NCBI RefSeq assembly: GCF_003711805.1
Contig: NZ_QXCP01000004.1
Span: forward strand, 124,001 to 188,000
DNA length: 64,000 bases
Reading direction: 5' to 3'
Origin: Brachybacterium sp. EE-P12
GTDB taxonomy: Bacteria; Actinomycetota; Actinomycetes; Actinomycetales; Dermabacteraceae
A program made the position numbers and the translations under genes. A model generated the notes under the pieces. The model was not told the origin of the DNA. It searched no databases and saw nothing but the letters and a program-made list of their open reading frames with translations. This document shows, in pieces, positions 24,751-33,567 of the stretch. How positions within the stretch are numbered: the stretch's first letter is position 1; each line of letters begins with the position of its first letter.

Positions 24751-24775
24751 TGGAGGGCAGACGGAGGGAGGCGCG

Positions 24776-25333
24776 ATGGCCGGAACGATCTGGACGATCG
24801 GGCACTGGACCTGCCCCGAGGAGGTCGTGCTCGAGACCCTCGGCAGCGCCGGGATCGACGAGCTGGTGGACGTGCGCCGTCTGCCCGGCTCCCGCCGCAG
24901 CCCCCAGTTCGACGCCGAGGAGTTGACCCGCTGGCTGGGCGAGGCGGGAATCGGCTACCGGCGCCTGGCCGAGCTCACCGGACGCCGCCCGAAGCAGCGG
25001 GACGCGGATCCGCAGCTGAACGCCGGCTGGCAGAACACGAGCTTCCGCAACTACGCCGACCACACCCTCGGCGAGGAGTACGAGGCCGGGATCGCGCAGC
25101 TCACCGCGCTCGCCGCGGAGCATCACGTGGCGGTGATGTGCGGGGAGCCGATGCCCTGGCGCTGCCACCGGCTGCTGATCTCGAACACCCTCGTCGCGCG
25201 CGGCTGGGAGGTCGTGCACCTCCGCGCCGGCGCCGACCCCGTCGAGCACGAGCTGGGCGCCTGGGGTGCCCGTCCCGTCGTCCGCGAGGACGGCACCGTG
25301 ATCTACCCGCCCTCAGCACAGGAGGAATCATGA
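24776..25333 (+). CDS. DUF488 family protein
   Basis: A 185-residue cytosolic protein with the DUF488 pattern: IWTIGHWTCPEEVVLETL at the start, ELVDVRRLPGSRRSPQF, and the conserved cysteine block VMCGEPMPWRCHRLLIS near residue 120. The biochemical role of the family is not established. It precedes and overlaps the small DUF2945 gene (ATGA). Probably co-transcribed with the propeller enzyme gene 25 bases upstream, though this may be chance. Confidence 0.85.
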   Translation: MAGTIWTIGHWTCPEEVVLETLGSAGIDELVDVRRLPGSRRSPQFDAEELTRWLGEAGIGYRRLAELTGRRPKQRDADPQLNAGWQNTSFRNYADHTLGEEYEAGIAQLTALAAEHHVAVMCGEPMPWRCHRLLISNTLVARGWEVVHLRAGADPVEHELGAWGARPVVREDGTVIYPPSAQEES

Positions 25334-25545
25334 GCACCGAGTTCGCCGTCGGCGACCACGTCAGCTGGAACTCCGAGGCCGGCCGCGTCAGCGGCACGAT
25401 CACGAAGGTCCACACCGCCGACTTCGAGTACAAGGGGCATCGACGCCGCGCGAGCGAGGACGAGCCGCAGTACGAGATCGCGAGCGACCGCACCGACCAC
25501 GTCGCCGCGCACAAGGGCTCGGCGCTGAGGAAGCTCGAGAGCTGA
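25330..25545 (+). CDS. DUF2945 (HVA1 TUDOR-like) small protein
   Basis: A 71-residue protein matching the hypervirulence-associated TUDOR-like domain family (DUF2945): FAVGDHVSWNSEAGRVSGTITKV and a C-terminal AAHKGSALRKLES. These small beta-barrel proteins have no proven role. The ATG overlaps the DUF488 stop by four bases and is preceded by AGGAGGA, so translation is coupled. Confidence 0.85.
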   Translation: MSTEFAVGDHVSWNSEAGRVSGTITKVHTADFEYKGHRRRASEDEPQYEIASDRTDHVAAHKGSALRKLES

Positions 25546-25569
25546 CCGCCCCGGCAGGTCAGGCCCGGG

Positions 25570-26487
25570 CTACTTCAGCCCGGCCATCTTGATGTTGGCG
25601 ATGATCTGATGCTGGAAGATCAGGAAGATGACGATGATCGGGAGCGCGGCGCAGGCAGAACCGGCCATGAGCAGACCGAGCTCCGAGGAACGCTCGCCGC
25701 GGAACGCGGCCAGGTACTGCTGGACCTGGTAGAGCTCCGGGCTCGTGATCGTCATGACCGGCCAGACGAAGTTGTTCCAGTACGCCATGAAGCTCGTGAT
25801 CCCTACGACGACGAACGGCGCCTTCGAGAGCGGGAGGAAGACACGCAGGTACACCCCCCAGCGACCGCAGCCGTCCATCACTGCCGCCTCCTCGAGGCTG
25901 GAGGGGATGTTCAGGTAGAACTGGCGGACGAAGAAGATGTGTCCTGCGGCCGCCATGCCGGGGATGATCAGCACCGCGAGCGTGTCGAGCATTCGCAGAT
26001 TCGTCACCACGATGAAGCTGGTCAGCAGGATCGTCATCCCGGGGATGAACATCGTCATCAGCACGAGCGGCCATACGAACTTCTTCCCGGCGAACTCCAG
26101 GCGAGCGAAGGCGTAGGCCGCCATCGAGTTCACTGCGATGGACCCTGCGGTGAACACCACCGCGCCGCCGCCGGTGATCGCGAGCGTCCTCAAGAATGCC
26201 GAGTCCGAGAGGATCTGCGCGTAGTTCTCCCACTGCCATACCTCGGGGAAGAACTGGAAGGGCGTGGAGACCACCTCGGTGCGGATCTTGAACCCGGAGA
26301 TGATCATCCATGCGAGCGGGAACAGCGCCAGGAACACGATCAGAGCGCTGAAGACCGCCTTCGCCAGCAGCCTCAGCAGCCGGCCCGGCTGGAGGAGCGT
26401 GCGTCGACGTGTCCGTCGGCGCAGCGAAGCGGCGTCCTCGACCGAGCCTATCGGCGTGGAGGGACGGTGATCTGCGAGCACGCTCAT
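25570..26487 (-). CDS. CUT1 sugar ABC permease, MalG type (system 1)
   Basis: A 305-residue permease with six hydrophobic segments. The EAA loop reads LEEAAVMDGCGRWGVYLRVFLPLSKAP, the contact site for an ATPase, and the C-terminus is QHQIIANIKMAGLK, typical of MalG-type subunits. It follows the MalF-type gene by one base. System 1 (25570-28788) has no ATPase gene, as is usual in actinobacteria where one shared MsiK-like ATPase serves many CUT1 systems. Substrate unknown. Confidence 0.92.
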   Translation of the reverse strand: MSVLADHRPSTPIGSVEDAASLRRRTRRRTLLQPGRLLRLLAKAVFSALIVFLALFPLAWMIISGFKIRTEVVSTPFQFFPEVWQWENYAQILSDSAFLRTLAITGGGAVVFTAGSIAVNSMAAYAFARLEFAGKKFVWPLVLMTMFIPGMTILLTSFIVVTNLRMLDTLAVLIIPGMAAAGHIFFVRQFYLNIPSSLEEAAVMDGCGRWGVYLRVFLPLSKAPFVVVGITSFMAYWNNFVWPVMTITSPELYQVQQYLAAFRGERSSELGLLMAGSACAALPIIVIFLIFQHQIIANIKMAGLK

Positions 26488-26488
26488 G

Positions 26489-27424
26489 TCAATCCACCAG
26501 TTTCTCGGAGTTGACGATCCGGAAAATCACCGAGGAGATCGAACCCAGAACCACGAACAGAAGCAGTGCTGCGGCGATCGAGTAGCCGACGTAGGCGTCT
26601 CCCCGAAAGTGGTTGAAGATGAAGAGGTTCGGGAGCTCGGTGGCGCCATTGGGGCCTCCTCCCGTCATGACCAGAGGCAGCTCATATTGCTGGATAGAGC
26701 CGACGAAACCGGTGACCAAGAGGAAGAGCAGGACATTCTTCATCTGCGGGATGGTGATGAAGCGGGTGCGCTGCCACCAGTCGGCCCCCTCGAGCTCTGC
26801 GGCCTCGTAGAGGCTCTCGGGGATGTCGAGCATGGCTGCGATCATGATCAGCGTCGTGATGCCCAAGCCGAGCCACACGGCGGGCACGGCTATCGCAGCG
26901 AGCGCCCAGCGGGGATCTCCGAGCCATGCCTGGTTCGGTGCGCCGACGATGTTGATGAGCGCGTTGAGCAGACCGCCGGAGTAGTCGTAGATGATCACGA
27001 ACGTGATCGAGGCGATCACACCGGAGATGACTGACGGGATGTAGATGCTGACCTTCAGCAGCGTGGAGACGCGACGCGAGACAGAGGTCGCGAGTGTGGC
27101 GACGAGGAATGCCAGGACCAGGCTGACGGGAACGGTCATGATCACGAACTGCAGACCCCGCACCACCGCTTCCCAGAATTTCGAGTCGATCAGCACGTTG
27201 CGGAAGTTCTTCCATCCGACGAACTCCGAGTCGGTGTAGAAGCTCCAGTCGAAGAAGCTCAGGTACACCGCCTGGATCGCAGGCCAGACGACGAAGGTGC
27301 CGAGGAGCGCCAGGACGGGCGCCAGCATGATGTACGCCATGCTGGTGTCCTTCTGCCGATTCGGGTGCACGGAGCGGCGCGAGTGGACCGTGGCCGGGGG
27401 CGCGGCCGAGGGTGTGACCTCCAT
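26489..27424 (-). CDS. CUT1 sugar ABC permease, MalF type (system 1)
   Basis: A 311-residue permease with about six hydrophobic segments (first: AYIMLAPVLALLGTFVVWPAI). The EAA loop is LYEAAELEGADWWQRTRFITIPQMK. The conserved MTGGGPNGATELPNLFIF motif before the last helix is typical of MalF-type subunits. It lies between the binding-protein and MalG genes. An N-terminal extension of about 28 residues with several Arg precedes the first helix; a later ATG at residue 29 is possible. Confidence 0.92.
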   Translation of the reverse strand: MEVTPSAAPPATVHSRRSVHPNRQKDTSMAYIMLAPVLALLGTFVVWPAIQAVYLSFFDWSFYTDSEFVGWKNFRNVLIDSKFWEAVVRGLQFVIMTVPVSLVLAFLVATLATSVSRRVSTLLKVSIYIPSVISGVIASITFVIIYDYSGGLLNALINIVGAPNQAWLGDPRWALAAIAVPAVWLGLGITTLIMIAAMLDIPESLYEAAELEGADWWQRTRFITIPQMKNVLLFLLVTGFVGSIQQYELPLVMTGGGPNGATELPNLFIFNHFRGDAYVGYSIAAALLLFVVLGSISSVIFRIVNSEKLVD

Positions 27425-27432
27425 GGTGTGCC

Positions 27433-28788
27433 TCAGCCGTCCATCTCGGCGCGGACGTCGGCCAGCCCTTCGCGGTCGATGACCTTCTGGATCTCCTTGT
27501 GTGCGGTGGCGAGCGCCTCGGCGGGCGACTTCTCCCCGAGCATCCCGGCCTGGATCGCATCACCCATCGCGAGGTTGATGTCCCAGGGGTACTGCGCCTC
27601 GGGGATGCAGAACGGGACGATGTCCTCGAAGACCACCGTGGACCAGTCGGCGTCGGCCGCGGCGGGATCCGCGTTCACGACCTCGGTGACCTCGTGCCGG
27701 GCGGGGGCCTTCGTGAACTGGGTGTCCACGAAGAAGGGGCGCAGCACCTCTGGTTCTCCGCCGAGCGCCCAGCTGATGAAGGCGGCGGTCGCCTCCGGCT
27801 CCTTTGCCTTCGCGTCCACGACCCACTTCATGTTGCCGATCGTCGACACCGAGTGCGTCTGGTCGCCGTCGGACTGCACCCACGGTGCCATGCCCGTCAC
27901 GGGGACGAGGTCCGGGTAGTCGGCGGCTATCTCGGACATGCCCCAGGAGCCCTGCGACATCATCGCGACCTTCCCTTCGCCGAACGCCTGGGCGGAGTTC
28001 CCTTCGCCGAGCGGCTGCCGGGGGACCCACGAGTTCTCCTGCAGCGTCTTGTAGAAGGTGATGAGCTCTTCGTATTTCGCGTCCTCCGCGTCGGCGGAGG
28101 CCCAGTCGTCCGAGATCGGGAGGTGGCCGGCCACGTGCATCTGCGCGGCGACAGTGGTCCAGCCGAACGTCCCTGAGTCGACTGCTGTGTTCAGCGCGAA
28201 TTCGCCGTTGCCCATCACCGATGCGAGCGCCTCGCAGGCGTCGTACATCTCGTCCCAGGAGGTCGGCGCCTTCTCGGGATCCAGGCCGGCCTGCTCGAAG
28301 AGATCCTTGTTCCAGTAGAGAGTCATCTGCGGTTCCACGAGCAGCGGGAACGCGTAGAACTGCCCTTGGTACTGGCAGACCTCCTTCGAGATGTCGGTGA
28401 GGTCGTCGAGCTGTCCTCCGTCGAAGAGGTCGTCCAGCGGCATCAGTGTCCCAGTGCGGGCGGCGGTGTCGAGCCGACCCGCCTGGATATAGAGGTCCGG
28501 TGCGTTGCCAGCGGCTTGCGCGGCCTTGAGCTTCTGATCCCATGCATCTCCGGGGACGACCTGGTAGTTGACGTACACCTCGTCCTGGGCGTCGTTGAAA
28601 TCCTTGACGATCTGTTCGTACCAGTCGTTCTCCGGGGTGGTGAAGACGTTTCCCCAGAACTCGACCTGGGAGCGGCCGGCGGCCGCAGGGTCCTCCTTCG
28701 ACTGCCCAGGAGTGCCGCTGCCGCACGAGGCGAGACCGGCGATGCCGGCGGTGGCTGCTGCTGCGGAGAAGAGTGTCCTGCGCTTCAT
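27433..28788 (-). CDS. CUT1 extracellular sugar-binding lipoprotein (system 1)
   Basis: A 451-residue binding protein. The signal is short, with lipobox LASC and Cys22, so it is a lipoprotein. The mature part shows the type 1 cluster pattern: VEFWGNVFTTPENDWYEQIVKDFN, LKAAQAAGNAPDLYIQ, ALNTAVDSGTFGW, GEGKVAMMSQGSWGM and KEPEATAAFISWALGG. First gene of system 1, with a strong promoter and a LacI-type operator upstream (28950-28995). The carbohydrate is not predictable. Confidence 0.92.
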   Translation of the reverse strand: MKRRTLFSAAAATAGIAGLASCGSGTPGQSKEDPAAAGRSQVEFWGNVFTTPENDWYEQIVKDFNDAQDEVYVNYQVVPGDAWDQKLKAAQAAGNAPDLYIQAGRLDTAARTGTLMPLDDLFDGGQLDDLTDISKEVCQYQGQFYAFPLLVEPQMTLYWNKDLFEQAGLDPEKAPTSWDEMYDACEALASVMGNGEFALNTAVDSGTFGWTTVAAQMHVAGHLPISDDWASADAEDAKYEELITFYKTLQENSWVPRQPLGEGNSAQAFGEGKVAMMSQGSWGMSEIAADYPDLVPVTGMAPWVQSDGDQTHSVSTIGNMKWVVDAKAKEPEATAAFISWALGGEPEVLRPFFVDTQFTKAPARHEVTEVVNADPAAADADWSTVVFEDIVPFCIPEAQYPWDINLAMGDAIQAGMLGEKSPAEALATAHKEIQKVIDREGLADVRAEMDG

Positions 28789-28943
28789 CGGTCTGCTCCT
28801 CGATGTTCAGAGGGCCCTGCCACGAAGGGGCATGGCGTATCGCGCCGCACGTCGATGTGCGGAACTCTGCGCTTCGTCCCGTCGGGCAGGGCGTTGCGGT
28901 GGGAATACGGGGCGTCGATCATGCGGCGGGCTACGTCGTCCGC

Positions 28944-28995
28944 CTGCAAGAAATCGATTACGCAGAACCGTATCCCGTTGTCGGACGGCTGTCAA
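28944..28995 (-). promoter_or_regulatory. Promoter and LacI-type operator of sugar ABC system 1
   Basis: On the minus strand: TTGACA (28995-28990), a 17-base spacer and TACGGT (28972-28967), a close match to a sigma-70 promoter. The operator-like GAAATCGATTAC (28950-28961 as read on the plus strand, symmetric at 10 of 12 positions) lies immediately downstream, ideally placed to block initiation. The start codon of the binding protein is about 150 bases further, so there is a long leader; the rest of the 241-base gap (28789-29029) shows nothing else. Confidence 0.65.
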
Positions 28996-29029
28996 CGGCG
29001 CTCGTGGGCATGACGTCGCCGGTGCTTCC

Positions 29030-29866
29030 TCACTTGAAGCCGGCGGACTTGATCGATTCGACGATCTGCTTCTGGAACACGAAGAAGATCAGCAGCGTCG
29101 GCAGGGCGGCGACGGTGGCTGCGGCGAGCACGTAGTTCCAGTCCGAGGCGTACTGCTGCTGGAACGTCGCGATCCCGAGCTGGACCACCCGGAGGTCCGG
29201 GTCGGAGGTGATCGTCAGCGGCCAGACGAAGGAGTTCCAGTTCGTGAGGAAGAAGAACACCGTCAGGGCAGACAGGATCGGCCTGCTCAGAGGCAGGATG
29301 ATGCTGCGGTAGATACGCCAGTAGCTCGCCCCGTCCACGAGCGCCGCCTCCTCGAGCTCTGCCGGCAGGGAGACGTAGAACTGGCGGAGCAGGAAGATGC
29401 CGAAGGCGTTGAAGATCGCCGGGACGATGAGGCCCGCGTAGGTGTCGACCAAGCCGAGCGTGCGCACCACCACGAACGTGGGGATGAGGATCACGGGCAG
29501 GCTGACCAGCATCGTCGAGAAGATCATCAGGAAGAGCGTCTCGCGGCCCGGGAAACGGAGCCTGGCCAGCGCATAGGCGGCCATGGAGTGGAACCACAGC
29601 GCCAGCACCGTCACGGCTGCGGAGACGATGAAGCTGTTGAGCATGTATCGCAGGAACGGGACCTGCGTGAAGACGTAGACGAAGTTCTCCAGCGTCGGCT
29701 CGGAGGGCAGCAGAGAAGCGCCGTTGACCTCGTCGGCGGGTTTGAAGGATCCGGTCACCATCCACACCAGGGGGAAGACGGTCGCCAGTGCCAGGACGAT
29801 GCCGAGCAGCAGCAGGGCGCTCTTCGTGATCGTCCATCGGGGACGGCGGGGCTGCACGGTGGTCAT
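29030..29866 (-). CDS. CUT1 sugar ABC permease, MalG type (system 2)
   Basis: A 278-residue permease with six hydrophobic segments, EAA loop LEEAALVDGASYWRIYRSIILPLSRPIL, and C-terminus QKQIVESIKSAGFK. The ATG overlaps the MalF-type gene stop by four bases. It is the last gene of system 2 (29030-32153), which lies back to back with a GH172 gene and so probably feeds that pathway. Confidence 0.92.
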   Translation of the reverse strand: MTTVQPRRPRWTITKSALLLLGIVLALATVFPLVWMVTGSFKPADEVNGASLLPSEPTLENFVYVFTQVPFLRYMLNSFIVSAAVTVLALWFHSMAAYALARLRFPGRETLFLMIFSTMLVSLPVILIPTFVVVRTLGLVDTYAGLIVPAIFNAFGIFLLRQFYVSLPAELEEAALVDGASYWRIYRSIILPLSRPILSALTVFFFLTNWNSFVWPLTITSDPDLRVVQLGIATFQQQYASDWNYVLAAATVAALPTLLIFFVFQKQIVESIKSAGFK

Positions 29867-30789
29867 TCGAAACGACCTCCTCTGGTCACGGCGAACATGA
29901 GCAGAGACCAGGCGAGCATCGCCACCACCAGCACCGAGCCGATCGCGGCGGCGTAGCCGAGCTCCCCGAACAGGAACGCCTGCTCGTAGATGTAGAAGAT
30001 GAGCAGGGAGGTGGCGCCCGCGGGGCCGCCTCCGGTGAGCACGAAGATCAGGTCCAGCCCGCCGGTCATCACCGCGACCGTCGCAGTGACCAGGACGAAG
30101 AAGCTCGTGGGGCGCAGCAGGGGGAGGGTGACCCGACGGAACCGCTGCCAGGCGCTCGCCCCGTCGATCCGCGCCGCCTCGTAGTACTCCCCGGGGATGT
30201 CCTGGAGACCGGCGAGGAAGATGATCATGTAGTAGCCCATCTGGAACCACACGGTCACCAGCACCACGGTCCCGAGCGCGAGGGACGGCTCGCCGAGCGG
30301 CGAGATCCCCTCGAGCCCGAAGACGCCCAGCAGACGGCTGAGCACGCCCACCCTGTCGGCGAGCATGAACTGCCAGACCATCGCGATCACCACGAGGCTC
30401 ACCACATAGGGCAGGAAGAGCGCCGAGCGGATCAGCCCGATCATCGGCAGCTTCTGCTGCACCAGGAGCGCGAGCCCCAGGCCGATCACGAAGATGAGCG
30501 GGACGACGGCCACGAGATAGATCAGCGTGATGCGCACGCTCGACCAGAACTGCGGGTCCCCGGCCATGCGCACGTAGTTGTCTGTCCCGATGAAGTCGAA
30601 CGAGCCGAAGCCGTCGACCCGGAAGAAGCCCAGGGCGATCGCGAGCACCATCGGCACCGCGACGAAGACCGCCAGGCCCAGGGTGTCGGGGAGTAGGAAC
30701 CAGAACGCCGCGCGTCGTTCCCTGCGACGGCGATCGGCGCCCGTGCCGGTCCGGGTGCCGGCGGTGCGGGAGATCTCGATCGTGCTCAC
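29863..30789 (-). CDS. CUT1 sugar ABC permease, MalF type (system 2)
   Basis: A 308-residue permease with about six hydrophobic segments (first: AAFWFLLPDTLGLAVFVAVPMVLAI region). The EAA loop is YYEAARIDGASAWQRFRRVTLPLLRP, and the LTGGGPAGATSLLIFYIYEQAF motif marks it as MalF type. It overlaps the binding-protein gene upstream and the MalG gene downstream by four bases each, so all three are translationally coupled. Confidence 0.92.
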   Translation of the reverse strand: MSTIEISRTAGTRTGTGADRRRRERRAAFWFLLPDTLGLAVFVAVPMVLAIALGFFRVDGFGSFDFIGTDNYVRMAGDPQFWSSVRITLIYLVAVVPLIFVIGLGLALLVQQKLPMIGLIRSALFLPYVVSLVVIAMVWQFMLADRVGVLSRLLGVFGLEGISPLGEPSLALGTVVLVTVWFQMGYYMIIFLAGLQDIPGEYYEAARIDGASAWQRFRRVTLPLLRPTSFFVLVTATVAVMTGGLDLIFVLTGGGPAGATSLLIFYIYEQAFLFGELGYAAAIGSVLVVAMLAWSLLMFAVTRGGRFE

Positions 30790-32153
30790 AGCAGCGTCCC
30801 TCCCTCGTAGGTCTCCAGGTAGCTCTCGATCGCGCCCTGGGCGATCTCGGCCTGGCGGGCCGGGTCGTCACCGCCGAGCATGGTCGCCTGGATCGCGTTG
30901 GAGACCGCCTTGTAGATCACCGGGGGGAAGCGGGGCTCGGCACGGCCCTCCGGGAGGATCTGGTCGCGGAATTGCTGGAGGATCGGATCCTCGAACGCCC
31001 CGCTGTCCCCGATCGCCTCGGTCACCGAGGCGCGCGCGGCGATGTTCCCCTTCGCCACCCCGTTCCACTCGACCCCGGCGTCGATCGACTCCTGTCGCAT
31101 CGAGCCCATCACCTCGACCGTGAAGCGGGCAGCCGCCTCGGGATCGCGTCCGCGCGAGTTGACGCACCAGGCCCAGCCGCCGAGGCACGTGGTGTGATCG
31201 CCGTCCGGGGGAGCGGGGAGGGAGAAGATGCCGTAGTCGTACTCGGGCGCGTTCTGCGCGAGCGCGGCGACGTCGAAGATCCCTCCCTGCCACATCGCGG
31301 CGTAGCCGCCGGTCAGGGCGCTGACGATGTCGCCGTTGGCGGGTCGGGTGCGCGGGGCGGCCCCGGTGGTGATCGCGTCCTGGAACAGGGTCAGGGCCTC
31401 GACGGCCGCATCCCCGGAGAAGATCGGGGTCTGCGAGTCGGTGTCGATGACGTCGCCTCCCGCCTGCCAGAGCCACGGGTAGAAGGTGAAGTTCTGGTAA
31501 TAGCCGGGCAGCGTCTCGAAGACCAGCCCGGCTCGCTCGCCGCCGGTCATCTCCCTGCCGAGCTCGAGCATCTGGTCCCAGGTCGTCGGGAGATCCGCCT
31601 CGGACAGGCCGTGCTCCTCGAAGGCGGCCACGTCGTAGAAGATCGCCAGCGGCTCCTGCTCCATCGGCAGCCCGTAGATCCGACCGTCGACGGTGCGGGT
31701 CGCGAGCGCCTGGGGGTAGAAGTCCGCGATCGCCTCCTTCTCCATGTACGGGGTCAGGTCCTCCAGGACTCCGCCGTTGTAGTAGCGCAGGAAGTCCCCG
31801 GGGGAGATGAGGAAGATGTCCGGGCCGTTGCCGGCGGCGAAGGCCGTGGTCAGACGGGTGTTCGTGGGATCGGTGTAGCCGGGGATGTAGACCGGCTCGA
31901 CGGGGCGCCCGCCGGCGGTCTCCCACTCGGCGATCCTGTCGAGGAACCACCGGCTCTGGGCGAGCAGGTTCGGGTCCTGCTGATCCACCGGGGCGTAGAA
32001 CTGCCAGAACTGCAGCGGCTCCTGTGACGAGCCGCGTGCGGCGCAGGAGGAGAGGGTCGAGGCTCCTGCGGCCCCGCCGAGCGCTGCGGCGCCTGTGGTC
32101 AGCAGGCGACGTCTGGACAGCTGCGAGCCCGGATCGGTGGAACGGCGTGTCAT
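30786..32153 (-). CDS. CUT1 extracellular sugar-binding lipoprotein (system 2)
   Basis: A 455-residue binding protein. The signal has SRRRLLTTGAAALGG and a lipobox-like LSSC with Cys37, so export as a lipoprotein (possibly Tat) is likely. Mature features are LQFWQFYAPVDQQDPN, TTAFAAGNGPDIFLISPGDFLRYY, GRIYGLPMEQEPLAIFYD, GGYAAMWQGGIFDVAAL and GGWAWCVNSRGRDPEAA. A GTG two codons upstream (32159) is an alternative start. First gene of system 2, divergent from the GH172 gene. Confidence 0.92.
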   Translation of the reverse strand: MTRRSTDPGSQLSRRRLLTTGAAALGGAAGASTLSSCAARGSSQEPLQFWQFYAPVDQQDPNLLAQSRWFLDRIAEWETAGGRPVEPVYIPGYTDPTNTRLTTAFAAGNGPDIFLISPGDFLRYYNGGVLEDLTPYMEKEAIADFYPQALATRTVDGRIYGLPMEQEPLAIFYDVAAFEEHGLSEADLPTTWDQMLELGREMTGGERAGLVFETLPGYYQNFTFYPWLWQAGGDVIDTDSQTPIFSGDAAVEALTLFQDAITTGAAPRTRPANGDIVSALTGGYAAMWQGGIFDVAALAQNAPEYDYGIFSLPAPPDGDHTTCLGGWAWCVNSRGRDPEAAARFTVEVMGSMRQESIDAGVEWNGVAKGNIAARASVTEAIGDSGAFEDPILQQFRDQILPEGRAEPRFPPVIYKAVSNAIQATMLGGDDPARQAEIAQGAIESYLETYEGGTLL

Positions 32154-32179
32154 GCTCACTTCCCGCGGCGTTGGGGGCG

Positions 32180-32230
32180 ATGGCAGTAATCGTTTTATCG
32201 ACGGTACGGCTCCCGCAGGGGGATCGTCAA
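32180..32230 (-). promoter_or_regulatory. Promoter and operator of sugar ABC system 2
   Basis: On the minus strand: TTGACG (32230-32225), an 18-base spacer and TACCGT (32206-32201). Immediately downstream is the LacI-like site TAAAACGATTACTG (about 32197-32184), which shares the half CGATTAC with the operators at 23810 and 28950. It lies roughly 30-45 bases before the binding-protein start. Confidence 0.55.
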
Positions 32231-32322
32231 CGGGTGCCGCCATCGTGCCGTGTTGACGCCAGGGCTGCGCATCCTGCGATACGCAGGTGTCTGTCCATGT
32301 CATCCCGCTTTCGAGCAAGGCG

Positions 32323-32367
32323 TTGACGCATGCGGGCTGCCCCTCTAGGGTGCCGGTAAACGTTTCC
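32323..32367 (+). promoter_or_regulatory. Promoter and LacI-type operator of the GH172 gene
   Basis: TTGACG (32323-32328), a 17-base spacer and TAGGGT (32346-32351), followed at once by GGTAAACGTTTCC (32355-32367), a near-symmetric LacI/CcpA-type operator covering the expected transcription start. The GTG of the GH172 gene is 31 bases further. The LacI regulator at 35251, three genes downstream, is the natural candidate to bind it. Confidence 0.65.
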
Positions 32368-32398
32368 TGATCATCGTCGATCCTCCAGGGAGTGCCCC

Positions 32399-33541
<1,143 letters not shown>

Positions 33542-33567
33542 CCCGCCCCACCGAGAGGGAGAGCCCC

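Noticed and set aside
25543-25561. Hairpin TGACC/GGTCA between convergent genes as a terminator
   Set aside because: Five-base stem with a nine-base loop and no T-run; too weak to list.
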